A stretch of 64,000 nucleotides of DNA. Source: JALJPB01 sp034111045. GTDB lineage: Bacteria; Pseudomonadota; Gammaproteobacteria; Enterobacterales; Alteromonadaceae. Below the pieces are notes generated by a model, which saw only the letters and a program-made list of their open reading frames with translations, had not been told where the DNA came from and searched no databases. The stretch lies in NCBI GenBank assembly GCA_034111045.1, contig JAWUYA010000050.1, forward strand, positions 50,331 to 114,330, in the 5' to 3' direction. The position numbers were made by a program, and so were the translations under genes. How positions within the stretch are numbered: the first letter of the stretch is position 1; each line of letters starts with the position of its first letter. Positions 7,229-17,007 of the stretch are shown here, piece after piece.

Positions 7229-9016
7229 ATGCGTCGTAATAACTTTTCTGACCAGCAAGTGGATAAATTTAATTGGCAGGTTTTGAAAGCGTTATGGCCT
7301 TATTTATTAGAGTTCAAAGTGCGTATTGCCTTTGCTCTTGGTTGTTTGATATTAACCAAAATTGCTAGTGTTTATTTACCTTTCATTTTAAAAGATATTG
7401 TTGATGTTCTTGATAATCAGAAAGAAAACCGTATTTACCTCGTTCCTTTTGCTTTAGTAGCAGCCTATGGTTTAACAAGACTAACCATAGTGATTTTTGC
7501 AGAAATTAGAGATACACTTTTTGGCCGAGTTACCGAAAGAGCTATTAGACGAATAGGTCTGAAAGTGTTTCGCCATTTACATAAACTCGACTTAGATTTT
7601 CATCTTAATCGTCAAACAGGTGGATTGTCCCGAGATATTGACCGAGGGAACTCAGGTGTTAATTTTCTCATGCGCTTTATGGTTTTTAATATTGTTCCAA
7701 CTCTGCTTGAAATAGTGATGGTTATCACTATTTTGTTTGTCAATTATGGCTTTTGGTTCGCCTTTATCACTTTAACCTCAATTGTCAGTTACATAGGATA
7801 TTCAGTTTATGCAACTGAATGGCGCACTGGATATATCCGCGCAGCAAACAAGGCTGACTCATCAAGTAATACTCGCGCTATTGATAGCTTACTCAATTAT
7901 GAAACAGTTAAATACTTTACCAATGAAGAATATGAAGCGAATGCTTATGATCGAAACTTAGCTGCATGGGAAGTAGCAAAAACACAAAATCGTTTATCTC
8001 TGTTTGCATTAAATGGTGGCCAAGCTTTGATCATCTCATTATCGATGACTTCGATGCTAGCTTTAGCTGCTTATCAAGTGACAAACCAGCAAATGAGCTT
8101 AGGTGATTTTGTTTTGATTAACGCTTTCATGATGCAACTTTTTATTCCCCTTAACTTTTTAGGTTTTGTCTATCGTGAAATTAAAGGTTCATTGGCTAAT
8201 ATTGAGAACATGTTTGCTTTGCTAGAGAGAAAACCAAAAGTTGAAGATCAGTCAAATGCTAAAGAGTTAACACTTATTCAAGGAGAAATCGCTTTTGAAA
8301 ATATTAATTTTTCTTATCATAAAGACAGGAAAATTATTAACAATTTATCCTTTGTTATTAAAGCGGGTGAAAAAGTTGCTGTTGTTGGTGAAAGTGGCTC
8401 AGGAAAATCAACATTAGTGAAATTGTTGTTTCGATTTTACGATGTATGTGAAGGAGAAATTTTGATTGATGGTCAAAAAATCAATCAAATAACCCAGCAA
8501 TCGTTAAGGGAAAATATCGGTATTGTGCCTCAAGATACAGTGTTATTTAACGACACTTTATTCGCTAATGTCCATTATGGTGACCCTAGTGCCAGTAACA
8601 GCGAAGTACTAAAGGCAATTGCGTTAGCGCATTTATCTCGGTTTGTTGACTCATTACCTGATGGGGTCGAAACAACAGTTGGTGAACGCGGTTTAAAACT
8701 CTCAGGTGGCGAAAAGCAAAGAGTGGCCATAGCGAGAACTATTTTAAAAAACCCTGCTATTTTAGTATTTGATGAAGCCACATCCTCTTTAGACAGTCAT
8801 TCAGAGCAAGCTATTCTAGCGGCTATTGATGAAGTTTCTCAACACAGAACCAGTATTGTTATTGCTCATAGGTTATCGACGATTGTCAATGCTGATAATA
8901 TTATTGTTATGAAAGAAGGTGAAATTATAGAGCAGGGCAACCATCAGCGTTTACTTGCCCTTAATGGCCATTATAAAAATATGTGGCAACTTCAACAATC
9001 TATCACTACGGAGTAA
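7229..9016 (+). CDS. ABC exporter, Atm1/MsbA type (fused permease-ATPase)
   Basis: A half-size ABC exporter of 595 residues. The N-terminal type-1 exporter membrane domain (about 20-330, six helices expected) is followed by an ATPase domain with Walker A GESGSGKST (about 389-397), signature LSGGEKQRVAIAR (about 490-502) and Walker B ILVFDEATSSLD (about 511-522), then an H-loop in IVIAHRLSTI. It should work as a homodimer in the inner membrane. The sequence resembles the Atm1-like (heavy-metal/glutathione/Fe-S) branch more than lipid A flippases, but the substrate cannot be read from sequence. A DUF1415 gene follows after 10 bp and is probably co-transcribed. Confidence 0.9.
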   Translation: MRRNNFSDQQVDKFNWQVLKALWPYLLEFKVRIAFALGCLILTKIASVYLPFILKDIVDVLDNQKENRIYLVPFALVAAYGLTRLTIVIFAEIRDTLFGRVTERAIRRIGLKVFRHLHKLDLDFHLNRQTGGLSRDIDRGNSGVNFLMRFMVFNIVPTLLEIVMVITILFVNYGFWFAFITLTSIVSYIGYSVYATEWRTGYIRAANKADSSSNTRAIDSLLNYETVKYFTNEEYEANAYDRNLAAWEVAKTQNRLSLFALNGGQALIISLSMTSMLALAAYQVTNQQMSLGDFVLINAFMMQLFIPLNFLGFVYREIKGSLANIENMFALLERKPKVEDQSNAKELTLIQGEIAFENINFSYHKDRKIINNLSFVIKAGEKVAVVGESGSGKSTLVKLLFRFYDVCEGEILIDGQKINQITQQSLRENIGIVPQDTVLFNDTLFANVHYGDPSASNSEVLKAIALAHLSRFVDSLPDGVETTVGERGLKLSGGEKQRVAIARTILKNPAILVFDEATSSLDSHSEQAILAAIDEVSQHRTSIVIAHRLSTIVNADNIIVMKEGEIIEQGNHQRLLALNGHYKNMWQLQQSITTE

Positions 9017-9026
9017 TGGCTATTTT

Positions 9027-9569
9027 ATGCAAATTGAAATTAAGCAAACTAAGTTATGGTTAGCCCAAATTATTGTCGGCCTTAACTTTTGCCCCTTTGC
9101 GAAAAAAGAGCTAGTTAACGACACTATTCATTACCATTTATCTAAAATAAACAAGGGTAAGCTTGCCCTTAAGGAGATTGTCGAACAGTGCCTTTACTTA
9201 AAAAAAAATGATGTCATAGAAACAAGCTTGATTATCTATAACCAAGGTTTTAAGAGTTTTGAAGATTACTTAGACTTAGTTGCCTCGGCAGAAAGTAGCT
9301 TGGTCGATTTTGGCTTTGAAGGGGAATTTCAATTGGCAAGTTTTCATCCTGATTACTACTTCGATGGTGAAGAATTTAATGATGCGGCTAATTTTACTAA
9401 CCGATCACCATATCCTACTATACACATAATACGTGAAGAAAGTATCACGAGAGTTTTAAGCGTCTATAAAAATCCAGAAAAAATTCCTGACAATAATATC
9501 AGGTTGGCTAGAGCTAAAGGTTCTTCGTTTTTTACCCTGTTGTTAAAAAATATAAAGCAAAGTCATTAA
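9027..9569 (+). CDS. DUF1415 family protein
   Basis: A cytoplasmic protein of 180 residues with the family features NFCPFAKKE near the N-terminus (with a conserved Cys) and QLASFHPDYYFDGEE in the middle. DUF1415 is widespread in gammaproteobacteria and of unknown function. The conserved CPFA and FHPDY blocks suggest an enzyme, but that is only inference. The chosen ATG at 9027 follows a GGAG 13 nt upstream, just after the exporter stop. A longer frame from 8955 would overlap the exporter gene by 62 bp and lacks similarity to the family start. Confidence 0.85.
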   Translation: MQIEIKQTKLWLAQIIVGLNFCPFAKKELVNDTIHYHLSKINKGKLALKEIVEQCLYLKKNDVIETSLIIYNQGFKSFEDYLDLVASAESSLVDFGFEGEFQLASFHPDYYFDGEEFNDAANFTNRSPYPTIHIIREESITRVLSVYKNPEKIPDNNIRLARAKGSSFFTLLLKNIKQSH

Positions 9570-9841
9570 TCTCTAAAGATGTAACAATATGCTTAAAAAT
9601 TTAAATTTAAATTGCACTCCGTAATGTACTGTTTTCATTATTTTTATTCAGTAACTACAAGGAGTAAGGTTAGAATTTTAATTTATCAAGTAAAACATAT
9701 TATTTCGAATCATTTGAGTAACTTCTTAAATATAATTACCAATACAGTAATAACTATTTTTGAACTAGGTTAATCAGATTGGTACAATAGATTTATTAGG
9801 TGATCTTTTATCGATCACTTCGTATTATAAGGGTTAATGTT

Positions 9842-10639
9842 GTGGATGAAAAACAGACAGTGTTACATGTAGGCGGTAGTATTGAAAAAGCGGTTAAAGG
9901 CGATTTTACCATCGATAAACAGTCGATCTTAAAAGAGGCTTGGCAAAAAACGTCAAGTGATCGAATGTCGATCAACTTAGGACTCTTGTTTATATTTATT
10001 TTTGCGACAATAGTTTCTTTGCTTCTTATCGATAACTTAGGTGGCTATAAAGTAATATTAGAAGATCCACAAGCCAGTATGATTTTTAATGTCATTATTA
10101 CACTTTTTATTTGGCCTTTTTTGGCCGGAATTGAAATGATGGGAGTTTTGCATGCAGTAGGCATGAAAACCCAGCCAAAATTAATATTTGCATTTTTAAA
10201 GCGTGGAAGCTGGGTAGCAATTTGCGCACTCATTTCTTCTTTATTTATTGGTATAGGTTTACAACTGTTTATTCTTCCGGGGATATTTTTAGCGGTTGCT
10301 CTATCTTTAGTTATTCCTTTAGTGGTCGAAAAAAAACTCTCTCCAATTAAGGCTATTACGGTTTCATTACAAGCTTTAAGGTTTCAATGGTTTAAAATAT
10401 TTTCTCTTTACTTAATGTTAATATCAATTTTTATACTCAGTTTCCTGCCGCTTGTTTTTTTAGCTGAAACTAGTTTTTCTGTAGTGGGGGGTGTTATTTT
10501 ATTTTTTAGTTTATCTTACCTTGCTCCACTTTATTACAATATCAAGGGTATTTTGTATAGAGAAATTTTTGGTCTACAATTGACTCAAATTGATGGCGCA
10601 ACATTGCCACCTTCATCTAATGATACTTTTTCTGCTTAA
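9842..10639 (+). CDS. Multi-pass membrane protein of unknown function
   Basis: About 265 residues. A soluble N-terminus of some 40 residues is followed by roughly six hydrophobic segments, at about 45-62, 80-105, 130-150, 155-175, 190-215 and 215-240 from the chosen start. I do not recognise the family; the layout resembles small uncharacterised inner-membrane proteins of the DUF975/YciC sort. GTG at 9842 is preferred because AAGGG lies 8 nt upstream; the frame is open back to a GTG at 9800. The next gene (Bax-like) starts 15 bp after the stop, suggesting one transcription unit. Confidence 0.65.
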   Translation: MDEKQTVLHVGGSIEKAVKGDFTIDKQSILKEAWQKTSSDRMSINLGLLFIFIFATIVSLLLIDNLGGYKVILEDPQASMIFNVIITLFIWPFLAGIEMMGVLHAVGMKTQPKLIFAFLKRGSWVAICALISSLFIGIGLQLFILPGIFLAVALSLVIPLVVEKKLSPIKAITVSLQALRFQWFKIFSLYLMLISIFILSFLPLVFLAETSFSVVGGVILFFSLSYLAPLYYNIKGILYREIFGLQLTQIDGATLPPSSNDTFSA

Positions 10640-10654
10640 ATTTCAAGGAATACT

Positions 10655-11512
10655 ATGAAAAGCTTATTTTTCTTTAAATTTTTTTTTATCCTGAGTCTAC
10701 TCTTTGCTTTACTAGCTCCTTTTACTTTTCAACAAATAAATAAGCCAAATAAGTTGATAGTTGAGCAAATTAAAGTTGAGCAAATTAAGGAAGCTGAAAC
10801 ACCAGTAATCGACATTGAAACACCTTTACATGCCGTTACACTTCCTGATTTTGCTAAGATTAGAGATGTTAAACAAAAAAAACGTCAGTTTTTTAATTTT
10901 ATTCGTCCCGATATTGATAAAGAAAATCAAAAGTTACTTAATATAAGAGTAGAGATAAAACATTGGTTAGAAAAAGTTAGTTTAGAACAAACATTATCTG
11001 AACAACAGCAAAGTGAACTCAATAAGCTTATTGAATCCTATAAAGTGAATGAAAACTTTTCACTTTTGCAGCAGTTAAATGAGCTTTTGATCCGTATAGA
11101 TATTATTCCATCACCATTAGTTTTGGTTCAGGCGGCTAATGAGTCAGCTTGGGGGACTTCGAGGTTTGCGCGTATTGGTTTGAACTTTTTTGGTCTTTGG
11201 TGTTATCGACAAGGGTGTGGAATGGTGCCTAATGGCCGTAATCATGGTGCTAAACATGAAGTTGCCGCTTTTAACAGTGTTAATCATTCGGTAAAACGTT
11301 ACCTTCATAATATTAACACCCATAATGCTTATATTGTTTTTAGAGCGATTAGAGGCCAATTAAGGGCGCAAAACCAAGCTTTACAGCCTGAAGTGTTAGC
11401 TACAGGATTACTGTCATACTCTGAGCGTGGCACAGATTACGTATTAGAAATAACAGAAATGATCAGACATAACCGCTTATATTTTTTACCTGGTGATGTT
11501 GATGCAGAGTAA
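10655..11512 (+). CDS. bax: Bax-like glucosaminidase-domain protein
   Basis: 285 residues with an N-terminal membrane anchor or signal (about 5-25), a variable linker, and a C-terminal glucosaminidase (GH73-like) domain from about 140. The block QAANESAWGTSRFA contains the likely catalytic Glu, followed by NFFGLWCYRQGCGMVP, which is close to E. coli Bax. Members are thought to hydrolyse peptidoglycan glycan strands, but Bax itself is poorly studied. The protein would act in the periplasm, tethered to the inner membrane. ATG at 10655 has CAAGGA about 8 nt upstream. Confidence 0.85.
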   Translation: MKSLFFFKFFFILSLLFALLAPFTFQQINKPNKLIVEQIKVEQIKEAETPVIDIETPLHAVTLPDFAKIRDVKQKKRQFFNFIRPDIDKENQKLLNIRVEIKHWLEKVSLEQTLSEQQQSELNKLIESYKVNENFSLLQQLNELLIRIDIIPSPLVLVQAANESAWGTSRFARIGLNFFGLWCYRQGCGMVPNGRNHGAKHEVAAFNSVNHSVKRYLHNINTHNAYIVFRAIRGQLRAQNQALQPEVLATGLLSYSERGTDYVLEITEMIRHNRLYFLPGDVDAE

Positions 11513-11640
11513 ATCAGTATCTTCATAAAAATAATCAAATTTCAATAAACATACCACAGCTATAAATAAACTCATTGCAACAGCTGCTCAATATTGTGAT
11601 TAACGAAAACGGGTAAAGCTAAAAACGATGCCATAAGTCA

Positions 11641-12579
11641 TTAAACAAGATCATTTTCAAAGGGTGATCTATAGCCAGCAGGTTTTATTGCTAAAACATC
11701 GCAGTTTAGTCTATCAATAACATGTTCAGCTGTATTACCTATTAAAGCAGCCGATATACCAGTGCGACCAATTGTTCCTAATATCACTAATTCAGCATCA
11801 AGCTCATTAGACACACGCTCAATGACTATCTCTGGTAAACCTTCGTTAACAAAAGTATTATCTGTTGCAATTCCAAAGCGTTGTGCATGTTCTAACATAG
11901 CTTGTTGGTGGTGTTTAAGCATTGAATCGTTATATTGACTTGAATCAAATTCAGGAATTTCAATTGCAATATTAACGGGCGTACCAGGATAAGAGTTAAC
12001 TAAATTAACCCTACCGTTAAGCAGTTCAGCAAAACTATTGGCAGTGTCAGTTATTTTATTATTCAGTGACTGATGCTCAGATTCATCACTTCCGATGTTT
12101 AAAGCAGCAAGTATATTTCCATTCTCTGGCCAGCTATGTTCTTTAACTAACAATACCGGACAAGGACATTTACGGAGAAGATGCCAGTCAGTGGGAGTAA
12201 ATATCACTGATTTAAATTTATCGTGCTGGTGAGTTCCTTTAATCATAATATCGTGTTTTTTACTGATAACTCGTTCAATAATGGCTTCAAAAGGACGATT
12301 GTGCCAAACCACTTTGTGGTTTATGTTAATGCCATGATGCGGTAAGTCATCAATGATATCATTAAGCCATTGTTGTCTGTCTTCTATCACAGATTGCCGC
12401 ATAACTTCGCGTTCGTCGCTTGAAAGCATGGTTGTCATTTCATAAGAAAAGTCAAATATACTTAAAAATGCAGTAATAGAAGATTGTGTTTTAGCGGCTA
12501 ATTCAATGGCTCTTTTGAGGGCTTTTTGATTTTCTGTAGAGGGGTCTATAACCGCAAGTATATTTTTATATTGTTCCAT
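11641..12579 (-). CDS. uspE: Universal stress protein E
   Basis: Tandem universal-stress protein of 312 residues with two Usp domains, about 1-150 and 160-305. The N-terminal YKNILAVIDPSTENQKALKRA matches UspE. The second domain carries the nucleotide-binding GTIGRTG-x9-G(N)T motif near the C-terminus. ATG at 12579 is preferred over the in-frame ATG at 12591, because the shorter form starts like E. coli UspE and GGGG lies upstream. In Shewanella and E. coli uspE sits next to fnr. Here the slot upstream is non-coding and is followed by cbb3-assembly genes on the same strand. Confidence 0.92.
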   Translation of the reverse strand: MEQYKNILAVIDPSTENQKALKRAIELAAKTQSSITAFLSIFDFSYEMTTMLSSDEREVMRQSVIEDRQQWLNDIIDDLPHHGININHKVVWHNRPFEAIIERVISKKHDIMIKGTHQHDKFKSVIFTPTDWHLLRKCPCPVLLVKEHSWPENGNILAALNIGSDESEHQSLNNKITDTANSFAELLNGRVNLVNSYPGTPVNIAIEIPEFDSSQYNDSMLKHHQQAMLEHAQRFGIATDNTFVNEGLPEIVIERVSNELDAELVILGTIGRTGISAALIGNTAEHVIDRLNCDVLAIKPAGYRSPFENDLV

Positions 12580-13003
12580 AACATGCCCCATATAATTGAT
12601 TGAATATGATTTACTATCAATAATAGCAACCCAGTTTTACTGATGTATATTTTTTAAATCAAGTTATTGATTTTCTTTATTATCAAGACAAGCATAGTAT
12701 TAAATAAGAGATTTGAGAAGGTTTTTGCTTAGTAAATAACTTTATTGAACAGATAGTATTAATTTTATAATTACTGAAAATTTGATATTTTCAATGCGTT
12801 ACTTTGAGTGACGGGGTTCTCGCTCAAATATCACAGAGAGACGTTAGTGTTTGACCGGTTAAATAAAAGGGTTGACACAATTCGATGATAATAAAAATTT
12901 GACCATTAATATAGCTTTATTCTTGAGGCTTTGTAGATGCCTCACTGTTATAGTTAGCTAAATTAATTTACTTCACTACGCCACTTATACGGGAACGCTT
13001 TTA
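12580..13003. other. 424-bp non-coding gap where fnr might be expected
   Basis: No open frame of useful length on either strand; the sequence is AT-rich with many stops. In related bacteria an fnr/etrA gene lies between the TauE-like gene and uspE, and I see no trace of one here. The uspE promoter must lie in it. A TTGAT-N5-ATCAT-like stretch occurs near 12605-12620 (minus strand), but its spacing is wrong for an FNR box. Confidence 0.55.
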
Positions 13004-13690
13004 TTAGACCATAAGTTGGTATGCTACAAATATACTGTACAAGCCGTAAAGAATAATACCAATCGACATACATTTTCTTACTTTATTATTTTTAAGTGGT
13101 TTTTGTAGGCTAATCAAGCCAAAAGACATGGTTAATAGTGCGGGTAAAGTGCCTAAACCAAAACTTGCCATAATCAAGGCCCCAGTTAGAGGATCACCAC
13201 TAGCTAAAGCCCAGGTAAGAGTAGAATAAACTAAGCCACAAGGTAGCCAACCCCAAATAGCTCCCAGACCTAATGCGTTAAGAGGACTCTTTACTGGGAT
13301 AACCTTTTTACTTAAAGGGGAGATGAGTTGCCAGAGTTTTTTTCCAACAGCTTCAACTCTACTGAGCACCATAAACCATTGACCTAGGTAAAGCCCCAGA
13401 AGTACTAAAAATATTCCAGCAATAACTCTTAAGCCAGCAAGCGGTAAACCGATAGTGTTTGAAGCCATTGATCCAGTAAGACCTACTATAGCCCCTAAAG
13501 TAGCATAAGAGCCTATCCGGCCGATGTTATAACACAAAACGATTATAAATTTTGAAGGCGTATTATTTGTAAGTAAATTGCCCTGTGGAATGGCAGAGGT
13601 TAACATGCTAGTGACACCACCACACATCCCTATGCAATGTCCTGCGCTAAGTAAGCCAATGATAAAGGCTGAGACAAGATCAATATCCAT
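13004..13690 (-). CDS. TauE/DsbD-like membrane protein of the cco cluster
   Basis: A 228-residue protein with about six membrane helices. The first helix carries the motif GLLSAGHCIGMCGG (about 13-26), whose Cys and His residues are typical of the DsbD/CcdA-like transporter group usually annotated as sulfite exporter TauE/SafE family. Proteins of this subgroup sit beside ccoS/ccoI in many gammaproteobacteria and are suspected of a role in copper or thiol handling during cytochrome c oxidase assembly. The substrate is unproven. It follows ccoS with a 2-bp gap, so co-translation is likely. Confidence 0.85.
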   Translation of the reverse strand: MDIDLVSAFIIGLLSAGHCIGMCGGVTSMLTSAIPQGNLLTNNTPSKFIIVLCYNIGRIGSYATLGAIVGLTGSMASNTIGLPLAGLRVIAGIFLVLLGLYLGQWFMVLSRVEAVGKKLWQLISPLSKKVIPVKSPLNALGLGAIWGWLPCGLVYSTLTWALASGDPLTGALIMASFGLGTLPALLTMSFGLISLQKPLKNNKVRKCMSIGIILYGLYSIFVAYQLMV

Positions 13691-13692
13691 TT

Positions 13693-13905
13693 TTAGGAAG
13701 GGTCATTTTGATTTGATTTATTGACTGATTCACTTATTGATGATGAATTTAATCTTTTCTTAGTGTTGTCATCATCAAATAAAATACTCATACCTTGTTT
13801 GTCTAAATCACTAAATTGGTCGGTTTTAACTGCCCATAAAAAGAAGTATATACCTATTGCAGTCAGTAAAATGGCAACAGGAATTAAAATGTAAATAATA
13901 CTCAT
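13693..13905 (-). CDS. ccoS: cbb3-type oxidase assembly protein CcoS
   Basis: A 70-residue protein with one N-terminal membrane helix (about 3-24) and the family-typical FLWAVKTDQFSDLDKQGMSIL segment just after it. CcoS is needed for insertion of haem and copper into cbb3 oxidase in bacteria where it has been tested. Its tail beyond about residue 48 is low-complexity and polar. It lies between ccoI (25 bp upstream) and the TauE-like gene. Confidence 0.9.
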   Translation of the reverse strand: MSIIYILIPVAILLTAIGIYFFLWAVKTDQFSDLDKQGMSILFDDDNTKKRLNSSSISESVNKSNQNDPS

Positions 13906-13930
13906 GTTTTGAATTTTCCTTGTTATTTTT

Positions 13931-16354
13931 TTATCTTTTTAGCAAGCGTAATGAGTTGGTAATAACGATGAGTGAACTAGCGGACATACCAATAACTGCC
14001 ATGTAAGGGGTAATAAAACCGACCATTGCTAGAGGTAATACTATGGCATTATATCCAAATGCCCAAGTATAGTTTTGGTAAATAATACGACGATTTTTTT
14101 TTGACACGGCTAATAATGTTTGTACTGCTGATAAATGATTGTTGAGTAAAATGACATCGGCTCCATTTTTAGCTATATCGGTTCCATTACCCATCGCAAT
14201 TGACACATGAGCGGCACCAAAAACGGGTGTGTCATTAACGCCATCACCAATCATGGCGAACGTGTGTGGTCTTTTACCTGATTTTTTTGATAAACCTTGT
14301 AGCTCTTTAAGTGTATCAACTTTATCTTGTGCACTTAATCCGCTATATATTTTATCGATTGATAAACTATCAGACACTTTTTTACAACCTGACTCATTAT
14401 CACCTGAAAGCATTAATGTTTGAATTTTTTGTTCTTTCAATTGGTCAAGTAATAATTGTGCGTCATCCCTGATATTATCTTCTAAATAAAATACAGAAAT
14501 TAATTGATTAGCATTATCATTATCCTTTACCACTAGCACACATTGTGCATCTTGGTATTTATCATAATCCTTCTTTTTATCTATTAACCATGAAGGTTTA
14601 CCCAAAGTAAACACTTGTTCATTGATACATCCAGAAAGCCCTTTACCTGGGTGAACGACAACATCAGTAGCACAAATACTAAAGTCACGATATAACTTGA
14701 ATGCTTTAGCAATTGGGTGTTCTGACTGAGTTTCAAGGGCAGCAGCAAAACTTTGTGTTTGCCTTTGGTTAAACCCGCCAAGTACAATATTTTTATTAAT
14801 AACAAATTCACCCGTGGTTAACGTTCCTGTTTTATCAAAAGCAATAGTGGTCACTTGTGGAATGGTTTCCATAACGTGACTTGATTTGATCATGATACCC
14901 TCACGATTTAAACGTGTTGTTGAGCAGGTTAATGCGGTTGGCGTGGCAAGGGATAAAGCACAAGGGCAGGTTACTACTAGCACTGATAAAGTGATCCAAA
15001 AGGCTTGTTCTGGTAAATGTTGTTGCCAATAATAAGCCGTTACCATGGCACACAGTAAAATTAAGGCAACAAAATACTGGGCAATTGTATCTGAAAGCTG
15101 AGCTAGTTTAGGTTTATGGGCATGTGATGCTTCACTCAATCGAATTAATTGGCTCAAAAATGAGTGGCTGTTTTTTTGTGTGACTTGTATTTTAAGGTTG
15201 CTATCACCATTAATAGTGCCAGCAAAAGTTTTATCGCCTATTGATTTGGTTATTGGTAATTGCTCGCCTGATAGCATAGCTTCATTTAGTTGGCTTTTAC
15301 CTTGAATTATATATCCATCAGCGGGTACAAGTTCTCCCGCTTTAATCAACACTAAATCACCGACAATTAATTTTTTTGCTGGAATTAACACTTCTTTTTT
15401 ATCAATAACTTTAGTGGCTATCATCGGCATTAACTTTAATAAGTTAGCGGAAATTTCAGCGGCATGAGATCTTGCTCTAAACTCCAGAAACTTACCGATG
15501 AGCAGTAAAAATGTGAACATTGAAACAGATTCAAAATAAACGTCACCTTGTTGACTTATTGTTGCCCAAACACTGGCCGAAAAAGCGAGTGATATTGCAA
15601 TAGTAACGGGGACATCCATGGATAATCTTCGGGCTTTTAATGAACGAATAGCTCCTTGATAAAAAGGGAATGCTCCATAAATGATAATAGGCGTTGTCAG
15701 GAGTAAACTTACCCAGCGTAAGTAGATTAAATTGTGCTCAGCCATTCCTGAAAATGCGCCAAAATAAAGTCCTACTGCGATCATCATCACTTGCATCATT
15801 AAGATCCCAGAAATACCCAGGCGTTTAATAAAAGTTTTAGCTTGAATTTGGTTGTTTTCTTGCGACTGACTCGCTTTAAAAGGAAACGCTTGGTAACCAA
15901 TATTTTCAACTTTGGTCATAATTTCACTGAGTTTAAGCTGGTTGTCTTGCCATCTTACCGTTGCTCTTTGTGTTGTAGCATTAACAGCAATAGAGATAAC
16001 ACCTTCTATTTTCTCAAGCTGCATTTCAATAAGCCAAGCGCAAGCAGAGCAGCTAATGCCATCAATAGTTAAAATTGTTTCTTTATATTTAGCGGTTTTG
16101 TAGGTAAATTCACTTTGCAGACTTTCGTCATCAAGTAATTGATTACGTTTTAGTTGCTCAGGAATTAAAGGCGATATCTTTTGGGCTGACTCAGTTCTAA
16201 ATCGATAATAGTCAGTTAAGTTATTATCAACAATGGTAGTGGCAACAGCCTCACAGCCAATACAACACATAGCTTGATATTGTTTGTTAATAGAGACAAC
16301 AATATTTATACCTGAAGGAATTAGCTCGCTACAATGAAAACACTTTTTTACCAT
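13931..16354 (-). CDS. ccoI: Copper-exporting P-type ATPase for cbb3 assembly
   Basis: P1B-type ATPase of 807 residues. It has an N-terminal cysteine cluster (CFHC at 5-8, CCIGC at 30-34) typical of CcoI/FixI, an HMA domain with GISCSAC (C102, C105), membrane helices, the CPC ion-binding motif (C463, C465), the phosphorylation site DKTGT (D507), and the hinge GDGVNDTP. The family exports Cu(I) to the periplasm to load the CuB centre of cbb3 oxidase rather than for detoxification. It starts 3 bp after ccoH ends, in the order ccoH-ccoI-ccoS. Confidence 0.93.
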   Translation of the reverse strand: MVKKCFHCSELIPSGINIVVSINKQYQAMCCIGCEAVATTIVDNNLTDYYRFRTESAQKISPLIPEQLKRNQLLDDESLQSEFTYKTAKYKETILTIDGISCSACAWLIEMQLEKIEGVISIAVNATTQRATVRWQDNQLKLSEIMTKVENIGYQAFPFKASQSQENNQIQAKTFIKRLGISGILMMQVMMIAVGLYFGAFSGMAEHNLIYLRWVSLLLTTPIIIYGAFPFYQGAIRSLKARRLSMDVPVTIAISLAFSASVWATISQQGDVYFESVSMFTFLLLIGKFLEFRARSHAAEISANLLKLMPMIATKVIDKKEVLIPAKKLIVGDLVLIKAGELVPADGYIIQGKSQLNEAMLSGEQLPITKSIGDKTFAGTINGDSNLKIQVTQKNSHSFLSQLIRLSEASHAHKPKLAQLSDTIAQYFVALILLCAMVTAYYWQQHLPEQAFWITLSVLVVTCPCALSLATPTALTCSTTRLNREGIMIKSSHVMETIPQVTTIAFDKTGTLTTGEFVINKNIVLGGFNQRQTQSFAAALETQSEHPIAKAFKLYRDFSICATDVVVHPGKGLSGCINEQVFTLGKPSWLIDKKKDYDKYQDAQCVLVVKDNDNANQLISVFYLEDNIRDDAQLLLDQLKEQKIQTLMLSGDNESGCKKVSDSLSIDKIYSGLSAQDKVDTLKELQGLSKKSGKRPHTFAMIGDGVNDTPVFGAAHVSIAMGNGTDIAKNGADVILLNNHLSAVQTLLAVSKKNRRIIYQNYTWAFGYNAIVLPLAMVGFITPYMAVIGMSASSLIVITNSLRLLKR

Positions 16355-16357
16355 TGA

Positions 16358-16894
16358 TTAGTTCGCTTGTGTTAAATCAGGTGCTATTTCAATAAATTCG
16401 GTTTGTGGTAAATATAAGGTATTTTGAATTTTCCAATGGTCTTGGAAAGGAGTTACAGTGATACGCCATTTACCGGTTAAATTTTTAGAATGCTTTTCAG
16501 TGCTCAATTTTTGTTCAGTGTTGTTTACCGTAAAATCATGTCTGAAGTTACCTGCGCCATCGGGCGTTAATAACAAATAAAAATCTTTATGTTCTTGAGT
16601 AGGATGATAAAAGTTAACATTTAATAATGGAAAAGTTTTTTCAATCCCTGTTGGTTTTATGATTAATTTATTATTCGATAATTTCAAATTAAACTTTATA
16701 CCTAATTTTTGAGCGTTTTTAACTTTTGCAAGTTGTAAATTAATGGCTTTTCCTTCTTTATAATATTCTCCTATAACTAAAGCATCTGGTTCGTGATTAG
16801 CAATAATATAGGTAGCAATTCCTGCAACAACCGCGGTGAAAGGAAGAATAAAAACTAACCAAGCCCACGGCTCTTTATACCAAGGAGTAATCAT
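16358..16894 (-). CDS. ccoH: FixH/CcoH family oxidase assembly protein
   Basis: 178 residues with one N-terminal membrane helix (about 10-32) following WYKEPWAW, and the block DALVIGEYYKEGKAINLQLAK that marks the FixH/CcoH family. The remainder is a periplasmic beta-rich domain. CcoH binds the assembling cbb3 complex in other species. It is first in this four-gene minus-strand unit. The structural genes ccoNOQP, which often precede it, are not here; an unrelated dehydrogenase gene ends 160 bp upstream. Confidence 0.87.
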   Translation of the reverse strand: MITPWYKEPWAWLVFILPFTAVVAGIATYIIANHEPDALVIGEYYKEGKAINLQLAKVKNAQKLGIKFNLKLSNNKLIIKPTGIEKTFPLLNVNFYHPTQEHKDFYLLLTPDGAGNFRHDFTVNNTEQKLSTEKHSKNLTGKWRITVTPFQDHWKIQNTLYLPQTEFIEIAPDLTQAN

Positions 16895-17007
16895 ACTTTT
16901 TAATTTAAACCATTAAAGGATTAAGAGGTGAGTATTGTACGGTGTTTATAGTGCCAATTCCATTAAGTTTATTGTCATTGCCTGAGTTTTAAACGTTATT
17001 AAAGACA

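Noticed and set aside
12600..12620. Possible FNR box upstream of uspE
   Set aside because: The half-sites are separated by 5 nt instead of 4, and the second half is imperfect.
15842..16103. Plus-strand open frames opposite ccoI
   Set aside because: Antisense shadows of the conserved N-terminal metal-binding region.
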